Shown one piece after another: positions 26,415-34,591 of a DNA stretch of 35,836 bases (positions are counted from its first letter, which is position 1; each line of letters starts with the position of its first letter). Origin of the DNA: a virus; IMG/VR virus record IMGVR_UViG_3300032086_003396, positions 1 through 35,836 of that record. One strand, 5' to 3'. The notes beneath the pieces are model-generated. The model had not been told where the DNA came from and did no database searches. It was given only the letters and a program-made list of their open reading frames with translations. The position numbers and the translations under genes are program-made.

Positions 26415-29084
26415 ATGGCTATTACACAAAATAAGAACTTTAAAAACCAACTTCTAATTGTAGACGCCTCTCAAATTGGTAATAGAGACCGCGGCGTGGA
26501 GCCTTACACACCGAACAATGCCATAGTTGATGGTATTAGTCCATTTACTTACCATCCAATGGTTAGGGAAAATTGGGGCACGGACGACCCCTTAAGAGGA
26601 GCATTAGGAAGCTACTACACACAATATAGAGGACTACTGGGCGAAACGTTAATAAACTACTCTGGTATCGTAAAGAAGCTTCAGGACGCGGGTTTAGACG
26701 ACTCCGATCCCGCCCGCGTTGGTGCCTTTGATCGAAATGAGAATGGAACAGCAGCACGAACTGGTAAGTTGCCCAGGCAGTTAGCTGGCGGGAACGATAA
26801 TACAAATATTATATTTCAAAATGTTAATTTCGATGAGGCACAGGGACAGTTAACTTTTGTTTTGTCCGAAGAGGGGTGGGATTCATATGGCGCCCCGCGA
26901 GTAGGTTCAAGCTGGTTCGAAAATAATTTTGTTCAGTATGTTCAGGGCTCTGCAACAATAACCGATCTCATAACAGGCGCTCAAACAACATGGCCCGGTC
27001 TTCTAAACGATGACAATTTTATTAAGAAAGGCAAATTTGATCATACCTCTTTGCATTACTTGATTTCTTCTGATCGATCAATCAGACAAGACTCGGGCAT
27101 AACAACCGATATTGAACCGGTTTATAATTTTTATGTTGCTACAAATCCGGATTACGAAGACGTGATTGCGGACCCAAGTGTTGAAGAATATTTGATTCCA
27201 AATTCCTATTATTTGCAACTAGAATTGCGAAACACCTCTTCTACCTATCTAGATCAATACCACAATGTAGCCTTGACTGTTAATAACAATGTGCAATGGT
27301 TTAGCGCTGATACAAATAGTGAAATTGACAATGATAGCTACTACAACAGGTATTCCGATAACATTCTTAACCTGGGTGGAAATGCAGCCACGCTCCCTCT
27401 TATGAAATCAAATAATGGGGACTTGGCAGTCTTGCATTCAGATCTCGCAGTTTTAAATGAAGATTCTATCGCGACAGAAACGATACCATTTTATAATAAG
27501 ATAACCATTGGTTACGAAGCCGAATCGGTCCAGCCGGGACCTGAGCCAGATTCATATCTACAGACTTTGATTAATGACCCACTAACTAAAGATTTTGTCG
27601 ATATTCTGCAAGCTATATGTGTTAGAGCAATTTCAAATGTGAATTTTGACAGTAACTCTGGATATCAATTTTTCACAAAGGAAGTAACAAGATTAGTTTC
27701 ACAACCCAACTTATCTTTTAATTCACAAGAAAGAAACTATCCAATATTGTTTGATTTAGGATTTCTGCTAAACCCGTCAGGCTCGACTGTTTATACGCTT
27801 CCGCCCGTCATTACCAGCGATGTTGAAGACAACACACTTCCAAACGTTAAATATTTAAGAGATTACTTTGGAAAAACTGAACTTGATTTAGAACCGCAAT
27901 CGGCGCTTAATACCGCCGCGGCATATACTGGCGAATACCTTTCAAATTTCAAGAGGACACTAGAGCAGGTTTACAATGGAGAACCATGTCACACCGAAAC
28001 ATTGCTTTACATTATTGAGAAGTATAGAGTAACCGGCAATACAGAAGAGAAAGTTCAAACCTTTTACATATCTCCAAAACTTACGCCATCAGCACCACTT
28101 GACACCGTTTACTATGATTCACAAGTAAAATATAATCAAAAATATCGTTACGACTTCAAGAAAGTTGTTCTTGTGTTTGGAAACCGCTATGAGTTCGACA
28201 ATGTGGAAGTATACCCAGGTATGGACGGTGTCTTTGATGGTGGGGTTATCGCTGATTACAAAAACGATTTGTCTATAAAGGCTTTGCTGGTTCCCTATTC
28301 TTTTGAGGGAATTCAAGCTTCAGTCATTGACAAGCCACCTGTGTCCCCAGAACTCTCTTTTTACCCCCTGAAGGGCGTGGATACGAGAGTAAAGGTGCTC
28401 TTGAATTCTAGCACCGGAGACTACATGGATAAGCCGATTGCCATCCTAGACTCTGATAAGCAGTTTATTGAAGAGGAATATTCTGGACAAACAGGCATCG
28501 ATAAGACATACGAAGAAATAAGATCGTCGGGATCTAAAATTAGATATACATCCGATGATCCGGTCGACAAATATCAGTTATTTAGAATCAATGCAGAACC
28601 AACTTCTTACGAGGACTTTAACAACAACTTTGTCGAGATAGACCCAGATGTTGGCACTCCAGGCTATTTTGAAGATATCATTATTCCAAATAGAAAGTAT
28701 TATTACTGCGCCAGATCTGTGGATGTCCATGGAAATATTTCTAATCCAACTTACATTTTTGAGATAGAGATGTTTAATAACGAAGGGCAAATCTATTTAA
28801 GACAGCAAGTATTTACTTTTAAAGCTGAAAAGCCGACTTACACCAAGCAAGGTAGAAGATTTATTTACATAGAGCCAAGTTTCCAACAAGTTGCTTTGGA
28901 TCCAAACACAGCAATACCGGCTCCATCAGATTTAGACGAAATACCGCAGGACAGTTTGTTGGGAGTTGCTGAAAGTAAATGCTGGCAGGAAAAGTTTAAA
29001 ATTAGAGTTACAAGTAAAAAGACCGGCAGGAAAATGGATTTAAATATTACCTTCAAAAATTCAGGGGTTACAAATCCAAGTTAA
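26415..29084 (+). CDS. Virion structural protein with C-terminal fibronectin-III-like region (889 aa)
   Basis: Starts three bases after the previous stop. The N-terminal half is mixed, with a conserved-looking opening (NQLLIVDASQIGNRDRG). Residues about 715-785 read like a fibronectin type III or similar Ig-type beta sandwich: DKYQLFRINAEPTSYEDF, then IIIPNRKYYYCARSVDVHG and PTYIFEIEM. The final 60 residues are basic (FKIRVTSKKTGRKMDLNITF). FN3-like folds are common as surface or decoration modules on tail proteins and fibres. No enzyme motif seen. The gap after this gene (29085-29124) carries a possible promoter. Confidence 0.58.
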   Translation: MAITQNKNFKNQLLIVDASQIGNRDRGVEPYTPNNAIVDGISPFTYHPMVRENWGTDDPLRGALGSYYTQYRGLLGETLINYSGIVKKLQDAGLDDSDPARVGAFDRNENGTAARTGKLPRQLAGGNDNTNIIFQNVNFDEAQGQLTFVLSEEGWDSYGAPRVGSSWFENNFVQYVQGSATITDLITGAQTTWPGLLNDDNFIKKGKFDHTSLHYLISSDRSIRQDSGITTDIEPVYNFYVATNPDYEDVIADPSVEEYLIPNSYYLQLELRNTSSTYLDQYHNVALTVNNNVQWFSADTNSEIDNDSYYNRYSDNILNLGGNAATLPLMKSNNGDLAVLHSDLAVLNEDSIATETIPFYNKITIGYEAESVQPGPEPDSYLQTLINDPLTKDFVDILQAICVRAISNVNFDSNSGYQFFTKEVTRLVSQPNLSFNSQERNYPILFDLGFLLNPSGSTVYTLPPVITSDVEDNTLPNVKYLRDYFGKTELDLEPQSALNTAAAYTGEYLSNFKRTLEQVYNGEPCHTETLLYIIEKYRVTGNTEEKVQTFYISPKLTPSAPLDTVYYDSQVKYNQKYRYDFKKVVLVFGNRYEFDNVEVYPGMDGVFDGGVIADYKNDLSIKALLVPYSFEGIQASVIDKPPVSPELSFYPLKGVDTRVKVLLNSSTGDYMDKPIAILDSDKQFIEEEYSGQTGIDKTYEEIRSSGSKIRYTSDDPVDKYQLFRINAEPTSYEDFNNNFVEIDPDVGTPGYFEDIIIPNRKYYYCARSVDVHGNISNPTYIFEIEMFNNEGQIYLRQQVFTFKAEKPTYTKQGRRFIYIEPSFQQVALDPNTAIPAPSDLDEIPQDSLLGVAESKCWQEKFKIRVTSKKTGRKMDLNITFKNSGVTNPS

Positions 29085-29098
29085 TAACAAATTTTAAC

Positions 29099-29108
29099 AC
29101 TATTTATA
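29099..29108. promoter_or_regulatory. Possible promoter-like motif ACTATTTATA
   Basis: This decamer sits in the 40-base gap before the gene at 29125 and is repeated exactly at 32951-32960, the other sizeable gap in the structural/replication region. Read on the minus strand it is TATAAATAGT, close to the T4 late promoter TATAAATA, but there is no minus-strand gene to serve. Read on the plus strand it is merely an A+T-rich -10-like element. Direction and function are uncertain. Confidence 0.25.
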
Positions 29109-29124
29109 TGAAGAGGACAATAGT

Positions 29125-30075
29125 ATGGGATTCTTAGACAATTCAGGTGATATTATTTTAGACGCTGTTTTAACCGATTTAGGTAGAAAGCGCCTAGCAG
29201 AAGGAAATGGCAGATTTAAAATTACAAAGTTTGCTTTAGGAGATGATGAGATAGATTACGGTCTATACGATAAAAACCATCCAAGTGGCTCATCTTACTA
29301 CGATCTAAACATTCTACAAACTCCTGTTTTGGAATCATTCACCAATAACATGTCAAGCATGAAGTCCCGATTGCTTTCTTATTCTAGAAGTGACCTTCTT
29401 TACTTGCCGGTGATTCTAACCAATACCGACCTTCAACCATTCTTATCGGGACTAAGTTCCTACGTTGTGTTGGTTGACGAGACTACGGTTGATGCCCTAA
29501 CACCTACAAACGGCTCTTCATTGGACGATGGCCTTCTAAACGGTTACAGACCAGATCAGGGTGCGCGCTACGTAGCAGCAGACCAGGGGCTGGATACTAC
29601 AGAGGTAAGCAATCAGCAGACGCTAGCAGATATTGACTCCACTCTTGTTGAGACACAATATTTTGTTCAGATCGACAACCGTCTAGGTCAGCTACAAAGT
29701 AGAGGCAGCCTTGCTGAAGGGCAGAACGCCAGAATTCAGCCTTCTTCTATAGATGATGACAACATCGCAACTTACATTTTTTCCACAAATGATAATACGG
29801 GAATCATCAGTTCTCCGGGCGCCGGTGCTGCATCATCCATAAACGGACCTCTAGGAACTAGAGTTCAATTTAAGATTGCGGCATCATTAGACTTAAGAAC
29901 AAGTACATTCTTATTTAATCAGTTGGGTTCTGCCGGAACCTCTAACATCACTAGTGGCACCAATACTTTGCTGGCTGCAAACTACAGATTTATTGATTCA
30001 ACAGTAAGAATCTCGGGTGTCTCTACGGGTTATACTCTGGATGTTCCAGTAAGATTTGTTAAGAAGACTAGTTAA
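29125..30075 (+). CDS. Virion structural protein, paralogous N-terminus to the gene at 22810 (316 aa)
   Basis: AAGAGGA at 29110 gives a good ribosome site. The N-terminus (DIILDAVLTDLGRKRLAEG, then FKITKFALGDDEIDY) parallels the 22810 product in the order VLT, GR, LA, G, F, FA, DD, I, Y. The central part is polar with many Asp, Ser and Thr; the C-terminal third is beta-like (TRVQFKIAASLDLRTSTFLF, trimmed; YTLDVPVRFVKK). No catalytic motif. I remember similar short-module proteins from marine T4-like phage structural blocks, but no function. Probably a baseplate or fibre-adaptor subunit by context. Confidence 0.62.
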   Translation: MGFLDNSGDIILDAVLTDLGRKRLAEGNGRFKITKFALGDDEIDYGLYDKNHPSGSSYYDLNILQTPVLESFTNNMSSMKSRLLSYSRSDLLYLPVILTNTDLQPFLSGLSSYVVLVDETTVDALTPTNGSSLDDGLLNGYRPDQGARYVAADQGLDTTEVSNQQTLADIDSTLVETQYFVQIDNRLGQLQSRGSLAEGQNARIQPSSIDDDNIATYIFSTNDNTGIISSPGAGAASSINGPLGTRVQFKIAASLDLRTSTFLFNQLGSAGTSNITSGTNTLLAANYRFIDSTVRISGVSTGYTLDVPVRFVKKTS

Positions 30076-30090
30076 TAAAAGGATATTATA

Positions 30091-31158
30091 ATGGCAACTT
30101 CATTTAAAGAATTAGAATCATCAAGAGATTCCGTTGTTACGAGGAACCTCCTCCACGAAGCGATTCCAATTACTGGATCTATACTTTCAGGAACTTATTC
30201 AGATGCGAACATTAAAAATTTCGCTCACGGAATGTTTCAGTCAGTTTACGATTATCCTTACTTAAGCTCTTCAGCAAACCACATTATTGATTTGACTTGT
30301 GGTTATGCCGCAGTCTCTGGTCTTTCCGGCGCCACATCTACGCAGAATGCTAAAAAGATTAATATCTACAATCAGATGGCACAGGTTCTAGTTGGATTTG
30401 ATGAGAACGGCGCCGTCCGTCGCTTTGATGAAGACGGTGATTTGTCTGGCGGAACAAAGATAAATGAAGCTTATTTCTTTAACTTTACAAGACTTCTTGT
30501 TAAGGACGAGATCAAGAAAGGTTCGTTTACACTAACATTGGGTGTCAGCGGTGCCTATGGCGCTCCGTTTGGCGGCGGAACAACAATTGATTTGGTTGAC
30601 TCCAGTGGTTCGAACGGTTACAAAGTAAATTCCCCTGCAGGCGAATATGGTATCCTATATGCTACTGGCTCTGCGTTGACAGCATCAGCAGTAGACGGTT
30701 CCGGTAGAGTTCCGGCCGGCTTGCTTTACTACCAAGCAGGCGTGGCTGTGGTAACAGCTTCTGTGTTTGGTTCCCTATTGACAACTCCTGTAAGCATGAG
30801 TACAGCAGACCCAAGTGGGATCGATCAGTTCTTGAGTGGTACCGCTATTTCTGGTAACGCTGATGGCATTCGCCATAGAGTCCAGAATGTGTCTTTCAAC
30901 AACACAACTGAACTAAACTCCACAGTTTACTTCTGCAGAGCGAACAACACTGACTTCAATTACTCTGCAAATCAAACTTATCTTTCATCAAGCAAGATGG
31001 TTGTAAAGACTAATTCGCAGGATCTTCCTGTATCCTATGTGACCTCTGTTGGGCTTTACTCGCCAGATAACGAGTTGCTTGCGGTCGCAAAGTTGTCCGA
31101 GCCTCTTAAGAAAGATCCAAGCACCGAGTTTACAATCAGAGTAAGACTTGATTACTAA
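30091..31158 (+). CDS. Virion structural protein, paralogue of the gene at 31179 (355 aa)
   Basis: AAAGGA precedes the ATG. The N-terminal third is helical to mixed (NIKNFAHGMFQSVYDYPYL), the remainder beta-like. Three segments match the next protein in order: KKGSFTLTLG, then YGILYATGSA followed by GLLYYQAGVAVVTAS, then a C-terminal strand pattern VGLYSPDNELLAVAKLSEPL ending in FTIRVRLDY. It also has the segment CRANNTDFNYSANQTYL. The shared C-terminal half suggests an oligomeric beta domain used for a common attachment surface. Function unknown; structural by context. Confidence 0.64.
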   Translation: MATSFKELESSRDSVVTRNLLHEAIPITGSILSGTYSDANIKNFAHGMFQSVYDYPYLSSSANHIIDLTCGYAAVSGLSGATSTQNAKKINIYNQMAQVLVGFDENGAVRRFDEDGDLSGGTKINEAYFFNFTRLLVKDEIKKGSFTLTLGVSGAYGAPFGGGTTIDLVDSSGSNGYKVNSPAGEYGILYATGSALTASAVDGSGRVPAGLLYYQAGVAVVTASVFGSLLTTPVSMSTADPSGIDQFLSGTAISGNADGIRHRVQNVSFNNTTELNSTVYFCRANNTDFNYSANQTYLSSSKMVVKTNSQDLPVSYVTSVGLYSPDNELLAVAKLSEPLKKDPSTEFTIRVRLDY

Positions 31159-31178
31159 AGTGGTTAAACGGTTATGCT

Positions 31179-32387
31179 ATGCCTTACTACAAGTTTAAAC
31201 GAAATGAAGTATTCAAAAATACTTTAAAGACTTTTCCGAGTGTTAAGTTTGTAGTTTACTCTGGCTCTGCGTATTACAATAACACCCCCAACATTTCAGG
31301 TGCATTTGCTAATCCCATTAGATTAACAGATGGCGGCAATGTATCGTTATACGAATTAAATATTGATAGAGTTTCTTCTTCTACAGGGAGATCCATTGGG
31401 CAAGTCAATGACAATGGTTTAATTTTCCCCTTTGTGGTCAAGAATGGTACAAGAATAGATTTTAGAACATCTACGGAGCCTTCTTTTAATTCAGCATCCT
31501 ATGGAGATGTCCTAGCAAGCTCTTACCCTTACACATCAAGTATAGCAAAAGAATACTATGACACCACAACGCCCAGAATAGGAACAGTCTCATCACTAAC
31601 GGACGGCTATGTTTCTCACTTAAGGGCTCTAAAAAATACCATTAATCACTACAGTTATGTAAATCCGCATTTTGCTTATTCTTCTTCTTTGTATCAAAGA
31701 GATCTCGACACAGTAGAGGTAGGTCTGGTCAACATCCCGACCGTATTCTACGGATCACAGATTAAGAAGGGGTCAATTAATCTTGAATATTATTTCACAG
31801 GCACCCTGATTGGAAGAGCACAGGATACAAATAGGGACGGAGTTTTGTATTCCACATACGGAGTGGGGTCCGGAAGTGCGATTGGATTAGCGCTTTACAA
31901 TGAAGGTCTCATGGTATTAACTGGTGCTGCGGCTTTAAATGCCGGTACTGACGCTTATAAGCCAGCGACAGATAATCCAAAGTGGGTATATTTTGCTCAA
32001 TCAATTTCTGGGTCCATCACAGCCCCGAGTTCATCATACATTATGCAGTTGAGTGGTACATCTTATACACAAACTCTTACAATGTTTGCGACAGCGCAGA
32101 AGGGTGATTTGAATCACTCAAACAACCCAACGTACTTGGAGTATGCGGTAGGCAACTATGCGGCCACAAGTTCACAAGCTTATTTGGAATTAACAACAAG
32201 AAAAGTTAAAAATATTGTTAGTTCCGCTTACGCAGACCCAACCGGATCATTCGAGAAAACAACATACATCTCAAAGATCGGCATCTACGATGAAGATAAA
32301 AACCTTATCGGTATCGCCAAAGTCGCGACACCTGTAAGGAAAACCGTAGAGCGAGACTTCACATTTAAGATTAAGCTTGACATCTGA
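31179..32387 (+). CDS. Virion structural protein, paralogue of the gene at 30091 (402 aa)
   Basis: The ATG at 31179 is preferred over an out-of-frame ATG at 31174; no strong ribosome site is visible. The protein is mostly beta-like with many Ser, Thr, Tyr and Gly. It shares KKGSINLEYYFTG, DGVLYSTYGVGSGSA with GLALYNEGLMVLTGAA, GDLNHSNNPTYLEY, and the C-terminus IGIYDEDKNLIGIAKVATPV to FTFKIKLDI with the 30091 product, so the two arose by duplication. The unmatched N-terminal ~180 residues differ, so a shared C-terminal attachment domain with separate N-terminal parts is plausible. Last gene of the structural block. Confidence 0.64.
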   Translation: MPYYKFKRNEVFKNTLKTFPSVKFVVYSGSAYYNNTPNISGAFANPIRLTDGGNVSLYELNIDRVSSSTGRSIGQVNDNGLIFPFVVKNGTRIDFRTSTEPSFNSASYGDVLASSYPYTSSIAKEYYDTTTPRIGTVSSLTDGYVSHLRALKNTINHYSYVNPHFAYSSSLYQRDLDTVEVGLVNIPTVFYGSQIKKGSINLEYYFTGTLIGRAQDTNRDGVLYSTYGVGSGSAIGLALYNEGLMVLTGAAALNAGTDAYKPATDNPKWVYFAQSISGSITAPSSSYIMQLSGTSYTQTLTMFATAQKGDLNHSNNPTYLEYAVGNYAATSSQAYLELTTRKVKNIVSSAYADPTGSFEKTTYISKIGIYDEDKNLIGIAKVATPVRKTVERDFTFKIKLDI

Positions 32388-32399
32388 TATTATTCGGAT

Positions 32400-32936
32400 A
32401 TGATTTTAGGACTTGACATCTCAACCAGTATTACTGGCTTAACAATATTAGACCCCGAAACTGGCGACATTCTTTATTGCGATCATGTTGATGTGCGCAA
32501 AGAAAAGAATTTCTTTAAGAAAGCCGAAATGATTGAGAAGAAGCTTGATTATATATCGTACCGATATCACGTAAGCAAAGTTTACGTAGAGCAATCGCTT
32601 CAATCATTCCGTTCAGGATTTTCATCAGCACAAACGCTTTCGCTTTTATCAAAGATCAATGGTATAGTTTCTTGGCAATGCTACAAGATGTTTGGCTTAC
32701 AACCTCAATATCTCGCAGCCATATCTGCTAGAAAGTTGGTCGGCATCAAAGTTCCCAAGGGCCAGAAAGCAAAAGAAGTCGTCATGAAGTTTGTTATTGA
32801 CAACGTGGAAGACTTTACTGTAGAGTATACCCGTCACGGCAATCCAAAGCCCGGTTATGCTGACCGCGCCGACAGTTACGTGATAGCAAAAGCGGGGTAT
32901 ATAAATGAAAGACAAGAAGCTCAAAATCCTAACTAA
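32400..32936 (+). CDS. ruvC: RuvC-like Holliday junction resolvase (178 aa)
   Basis: RuvC/RNase H-fold nuclease expected to cut branched DNA during phage recombination and packaging. The first strand LGLDISTSITGLTIL places Asp6; YVEQSL places Glu64; and YADRADSYVIA near the C-terminus supplies Asp155 and Asp158, giving the D-E-D-D set of the family. Length (178 aa) is normal for RuvC. T4 itself uses endonuclease VII (gp49) for this task, so a RuvC-type enzyme is an alternative solution. It begins 12 bases after the structural block and is followed by 125 non-coding bases and a homing endonuclease gene. Confidence 0.82.
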   Translation: MILGLDISTSITGLTILDPETGDILYCDHVDVRKEKNFFKKAEMIEKKLDYISYRYHVSKVYVEQSLQSFRSGFSSAQTLSLLSKINGIVSWQCYKMFGLQPQYLAAISARKLVGIKVPKGQKAKEVVMKFVIDNVEDFTVEYTRHGNPKPGYADRADSYVIAKAGYINERQEAQNPN

Positions 32937-32950
32937 AAGTGTTGTGAATA

Positions 32951-32962
32951 ACTATTTATAAT
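32951..32962 (+). promoter_or_regulatory. Possible promoter -10 region before the homing endonuclease
   Basis: TATAAT at 32957-32962 matches the sigma70 -10 consensus exactly and lies about 100 bases upstream of the GIY-YIG start, but no TTGACA-like -35 box is found 16-18 bases upstream. It overlaps the ACTATTTATA decamer (32951-32960) also seen at 29099. A late promoter or a chance A+T-rich match are both possible. Confidence 0.28.
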
Positions 32963-33037
32963 AGAGACATTGGTGGCGAAAACGAAGTCGCGATCGCCCT
33001 CTTCCTAACTTTCCTCGGAAGATAGTCACCAATCTCT
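32963..33037 (+). other. Folded RNA leader upstream of the GIY-YIG gene (three-way-junction-like)
   Basis: The non-coding gap can fold into a closed multibranch structure. The outer stem pairs ATTGGTG (32969-32975) with CACCAAT (33027-33033) and continues beyond a two-base bulge with AGAG (32963-32966) and CTCT (33034-33037). Inside are a hairpin GCGA/TCGC (32976-32979 with 32988-32991) and a hairpin TCTTCC/GGAAGA (33000-33005 with 33017-33022). A competing GGCGA/TCGCC pairing is possible. There is no T-rich run after it, so it is not a standard terminator. It ends about 13 bases before the ribosome site GAGGAAAG of the homing endonuclease, so it is likely part of that gene's 5' leader. Confidence 0.45.
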
Positions 33038-33061
33038 TCTTACTATATTGAGGAAAGATAA

Positions 33062-33661
33062 ATGTATAATACCCCACCCGCCAGTTCTGGCGTCTATACT
33101 ATAACAAACATTATAAATGGCAAATACTATGTCGGATCTTCTAATAATATTAAAAGAAGATGGCGCCATCATAAAGATACTTTAAGAAGAGGTATCCACC
33201 CAAACAAATATCTACAACGAGCATTTGATAAATATGGTGAAGACAACTTCCTATTTGAAATAGTAGAACTGACAGAAGAATACATCTTAAAAGAACAAGA
33301 AATATTAGACCGGAACTTTGAAGCCACTTATAATATCGCTATTATGGCTGATGCCCCTATGACGGGGAAGAAACACGCCGAGAAAGTAAAAAAACTGCTG
33401 TCTAAAAAACTCTCTGGCAAAAATCACCCTCACTATGGAAAGCCGGTTGATATAGAGTGGAGAAGGAAAATAAGCCTCAAAAAGAAAAAGAGAACGGACG
33501 AAGAAGAAATACAAATCTATAATCGCTGGAAGAGCGGAGAAACAAAGAACGCGATCGCTAAAAGCCTAGGGTGCCACCCAACTACGATAAAAAGAGTTAT
33601 TGACAGAGTTGAAAAGTTTTGCTACCATTCAAAAGATGAGCAATCAAACAAAAAAACTTAA
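33062..33661 (+). CDS. GIY-YIG homing endonuclease, free-standing (199 aa)
   Basis: Selfish DNA endonuclease gene. Residues about 8-90 form the GIY-YIG nuclease: GVYTITN (Gly10-Tyr12), YYVGSSNNIKRRW (Tyr23-Gly25 and Arg32), His37, and LKEQEILDR with Glu78 or Glu80 as the metal-binding acid. A middle part (about 100-145) with SGKNHPHYGKP resembles a NUMOD3 DNA-binding repeat, and the C-terminus (about 160-190) has a helix-turn-helix (AIAKSLGCHPTTIKRVIDR). GAGGAAAG precedes the ATG. The gene lies between the resolvase and primase genes with its own leader, and its last 26 bases overlap the primase start, consistent with insertion of a mobile endonuclease gene. Confidence 0.85.
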   Translation: MYNTPPASSGVYTITNIINGKYYVGSSNNIKRRWRHHKDTLRRGIHPNKYLQRAFDKYGEDNFLFEIVELTEEYILKEQEILDRNFEATYNIAIMADAPMTGKKHAEKVKKLLSKKLSGKNHPHYGKPVDIEWRRKISLKKKKRTDEEEIQIYNRWKSGETKNAIAKSLGCHPTTIKRVIDRVEKFCYHSKDEQSNKKT

Positions 33662-34577
33662 TATTCTCCAACAGGTTCTTGGTGCCTACAGAAAATCAAA
33701 CAATGAGTTTCTTTTTCACTGCCCTTATTGTAATCATCATAAAAAGAAAATGTCTATCAACATTGATAAGGGATATTTCAAATGTTGGACGTGTGATACA
33801 CGAGGTAAAAATCTTTACAGGATAATACGAAAGTATGGAACCTACAATCACAAGTCTCAATGGCGTGATATCACAGGCACCGTTGATTATGAGAAGCTTG
33901 AAGATCTTTTTGCCGAGAAAGTAGAAGAAAAACAAATACTTGATATGCCCGAAGGTTTCGTGTCTTTGGCGAATAAAGATATTCCACCGACCGGATTTGC
34001 GGCGCGAAACTATCTACGAAAGCGCGGCATTTCCAAACAAGATATTGTTTGGTGGAAGATGGGCTATTGTAGCAGCGGAGAGTACGAAGGACGCGTTGTG
34101 ATTCCTTCGTTCGATGATGAAGGCGATCTAAACTACTTTATCTCTCGGTCGTATGACAAGAAAGCATATCCAAAGTACAAGAACCCGCCGGCAAGCAAGA
34201 ACATTATATTCAACGATTTGTTTGTGGATTGGAGTTCGGACATTATTTTGGTGGAGGGTGTGTTTGATGCTGTGGTTGCCGGTCGTAATTCTGTACCTCT
34301 TCTTGGATCCACATTAAATCAAAACTCTTCTCTTCTACAAAAGATTGTAAAAGAAGACGCAGGCGTTTATATCGCTTTGGATCCCGACGCAAGAAAGAAA
34401 GAGTTGGAGATCATCAAAACTTTGTTGGATTTTGATATTGAAGTTTGGAAAGTTGATATCGGAGAGAACGAAGATGTTGGGTCAATGACGAAGGGTAACT
34501 TCCAGAAATGTCTGGACAAAGCGACCCTTATCACATCAGACAACTATTTACTGTTGACGCTCGCTATGTCGGTGTAA
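33636..34577 (+). CDS. DnaG-type DNA primase with zinc ribbon and TOPRIM domain (313 aa)
   Basis: Synthesises RNA primers for lagging-strand replication. The zinc ribbon is CPYC (Cys29, Cys32) with CWTC (Cys50, Cys53). The TOPRIM domain has ILVEGVFDAV (Glu207), PLLGSTL and ALDPDA (Asp249, Asp251), the acidic metal-binding set. YLRKRGISKQDIVWWKMGY and GRVVIPSFDDEG form the usual connecting region. The frame can be read from a TTG at 33600, but the ATG at 33636 is preferred because the protein then begins a normal distance before the zinc ribbon; the ribosome site is weak and lies inside the homing endonuclease gene, so translation may be coupled to it. Length is close to T4 gp61 (342 aa), a functional equivalent. 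Confidence 0.82.
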   Translation: MSNQTKKLNILQQVLGAYRKSNNEFLFHCPYCNHHKKKMSINIDKGYFKCWTCDTRGKNLYRIIRKYGTYNHKSQWRDITGTVDYEKLEDLFAEKVEEKQILDMPEGFVSLANKDIPPTGFAARNYLRKRGISKQDIVWWKMGYCSSGEYEGRVVIPSFDDEGDLNYFISRSYDKKAYPKYKNPPASKNIIFNDLFVDWSSDIILVEGVFDAVVAGRNSVPLLGSTLNQNSSLLQKIVKEDAGVYIALDPDARKKELEIIKTLLDFDIEVWKVDIGENEDVGSMTKGNFQKCLDKATLITSDNYLLLTLAMSV

Positions 34578-34591
34578 AAGGAAACATAAAA

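Noticed and set aside
32969-33033. tRNA gene in the leader of the homing endonuclease
   Set aside because: The 7-bp outer stem and a 4-bp inner stem recall a cloverleaf, but the two bases between the stems, a 7-base anticodon loop and a T-arm are all missing.
32963-33037. Hammerhead ribozyme or intrinsic terminator
   Set aside because: No CTGATGA/GAAA core on either strand, and no T-run follows the outer stem.
34508-34591. Upstream extension of the 116-aa protein into the primase gene
   Set aside because: The ATG at 34592 has a clear purine-rich ribosome site right after the primase stop and gives a sensible N-terminus.
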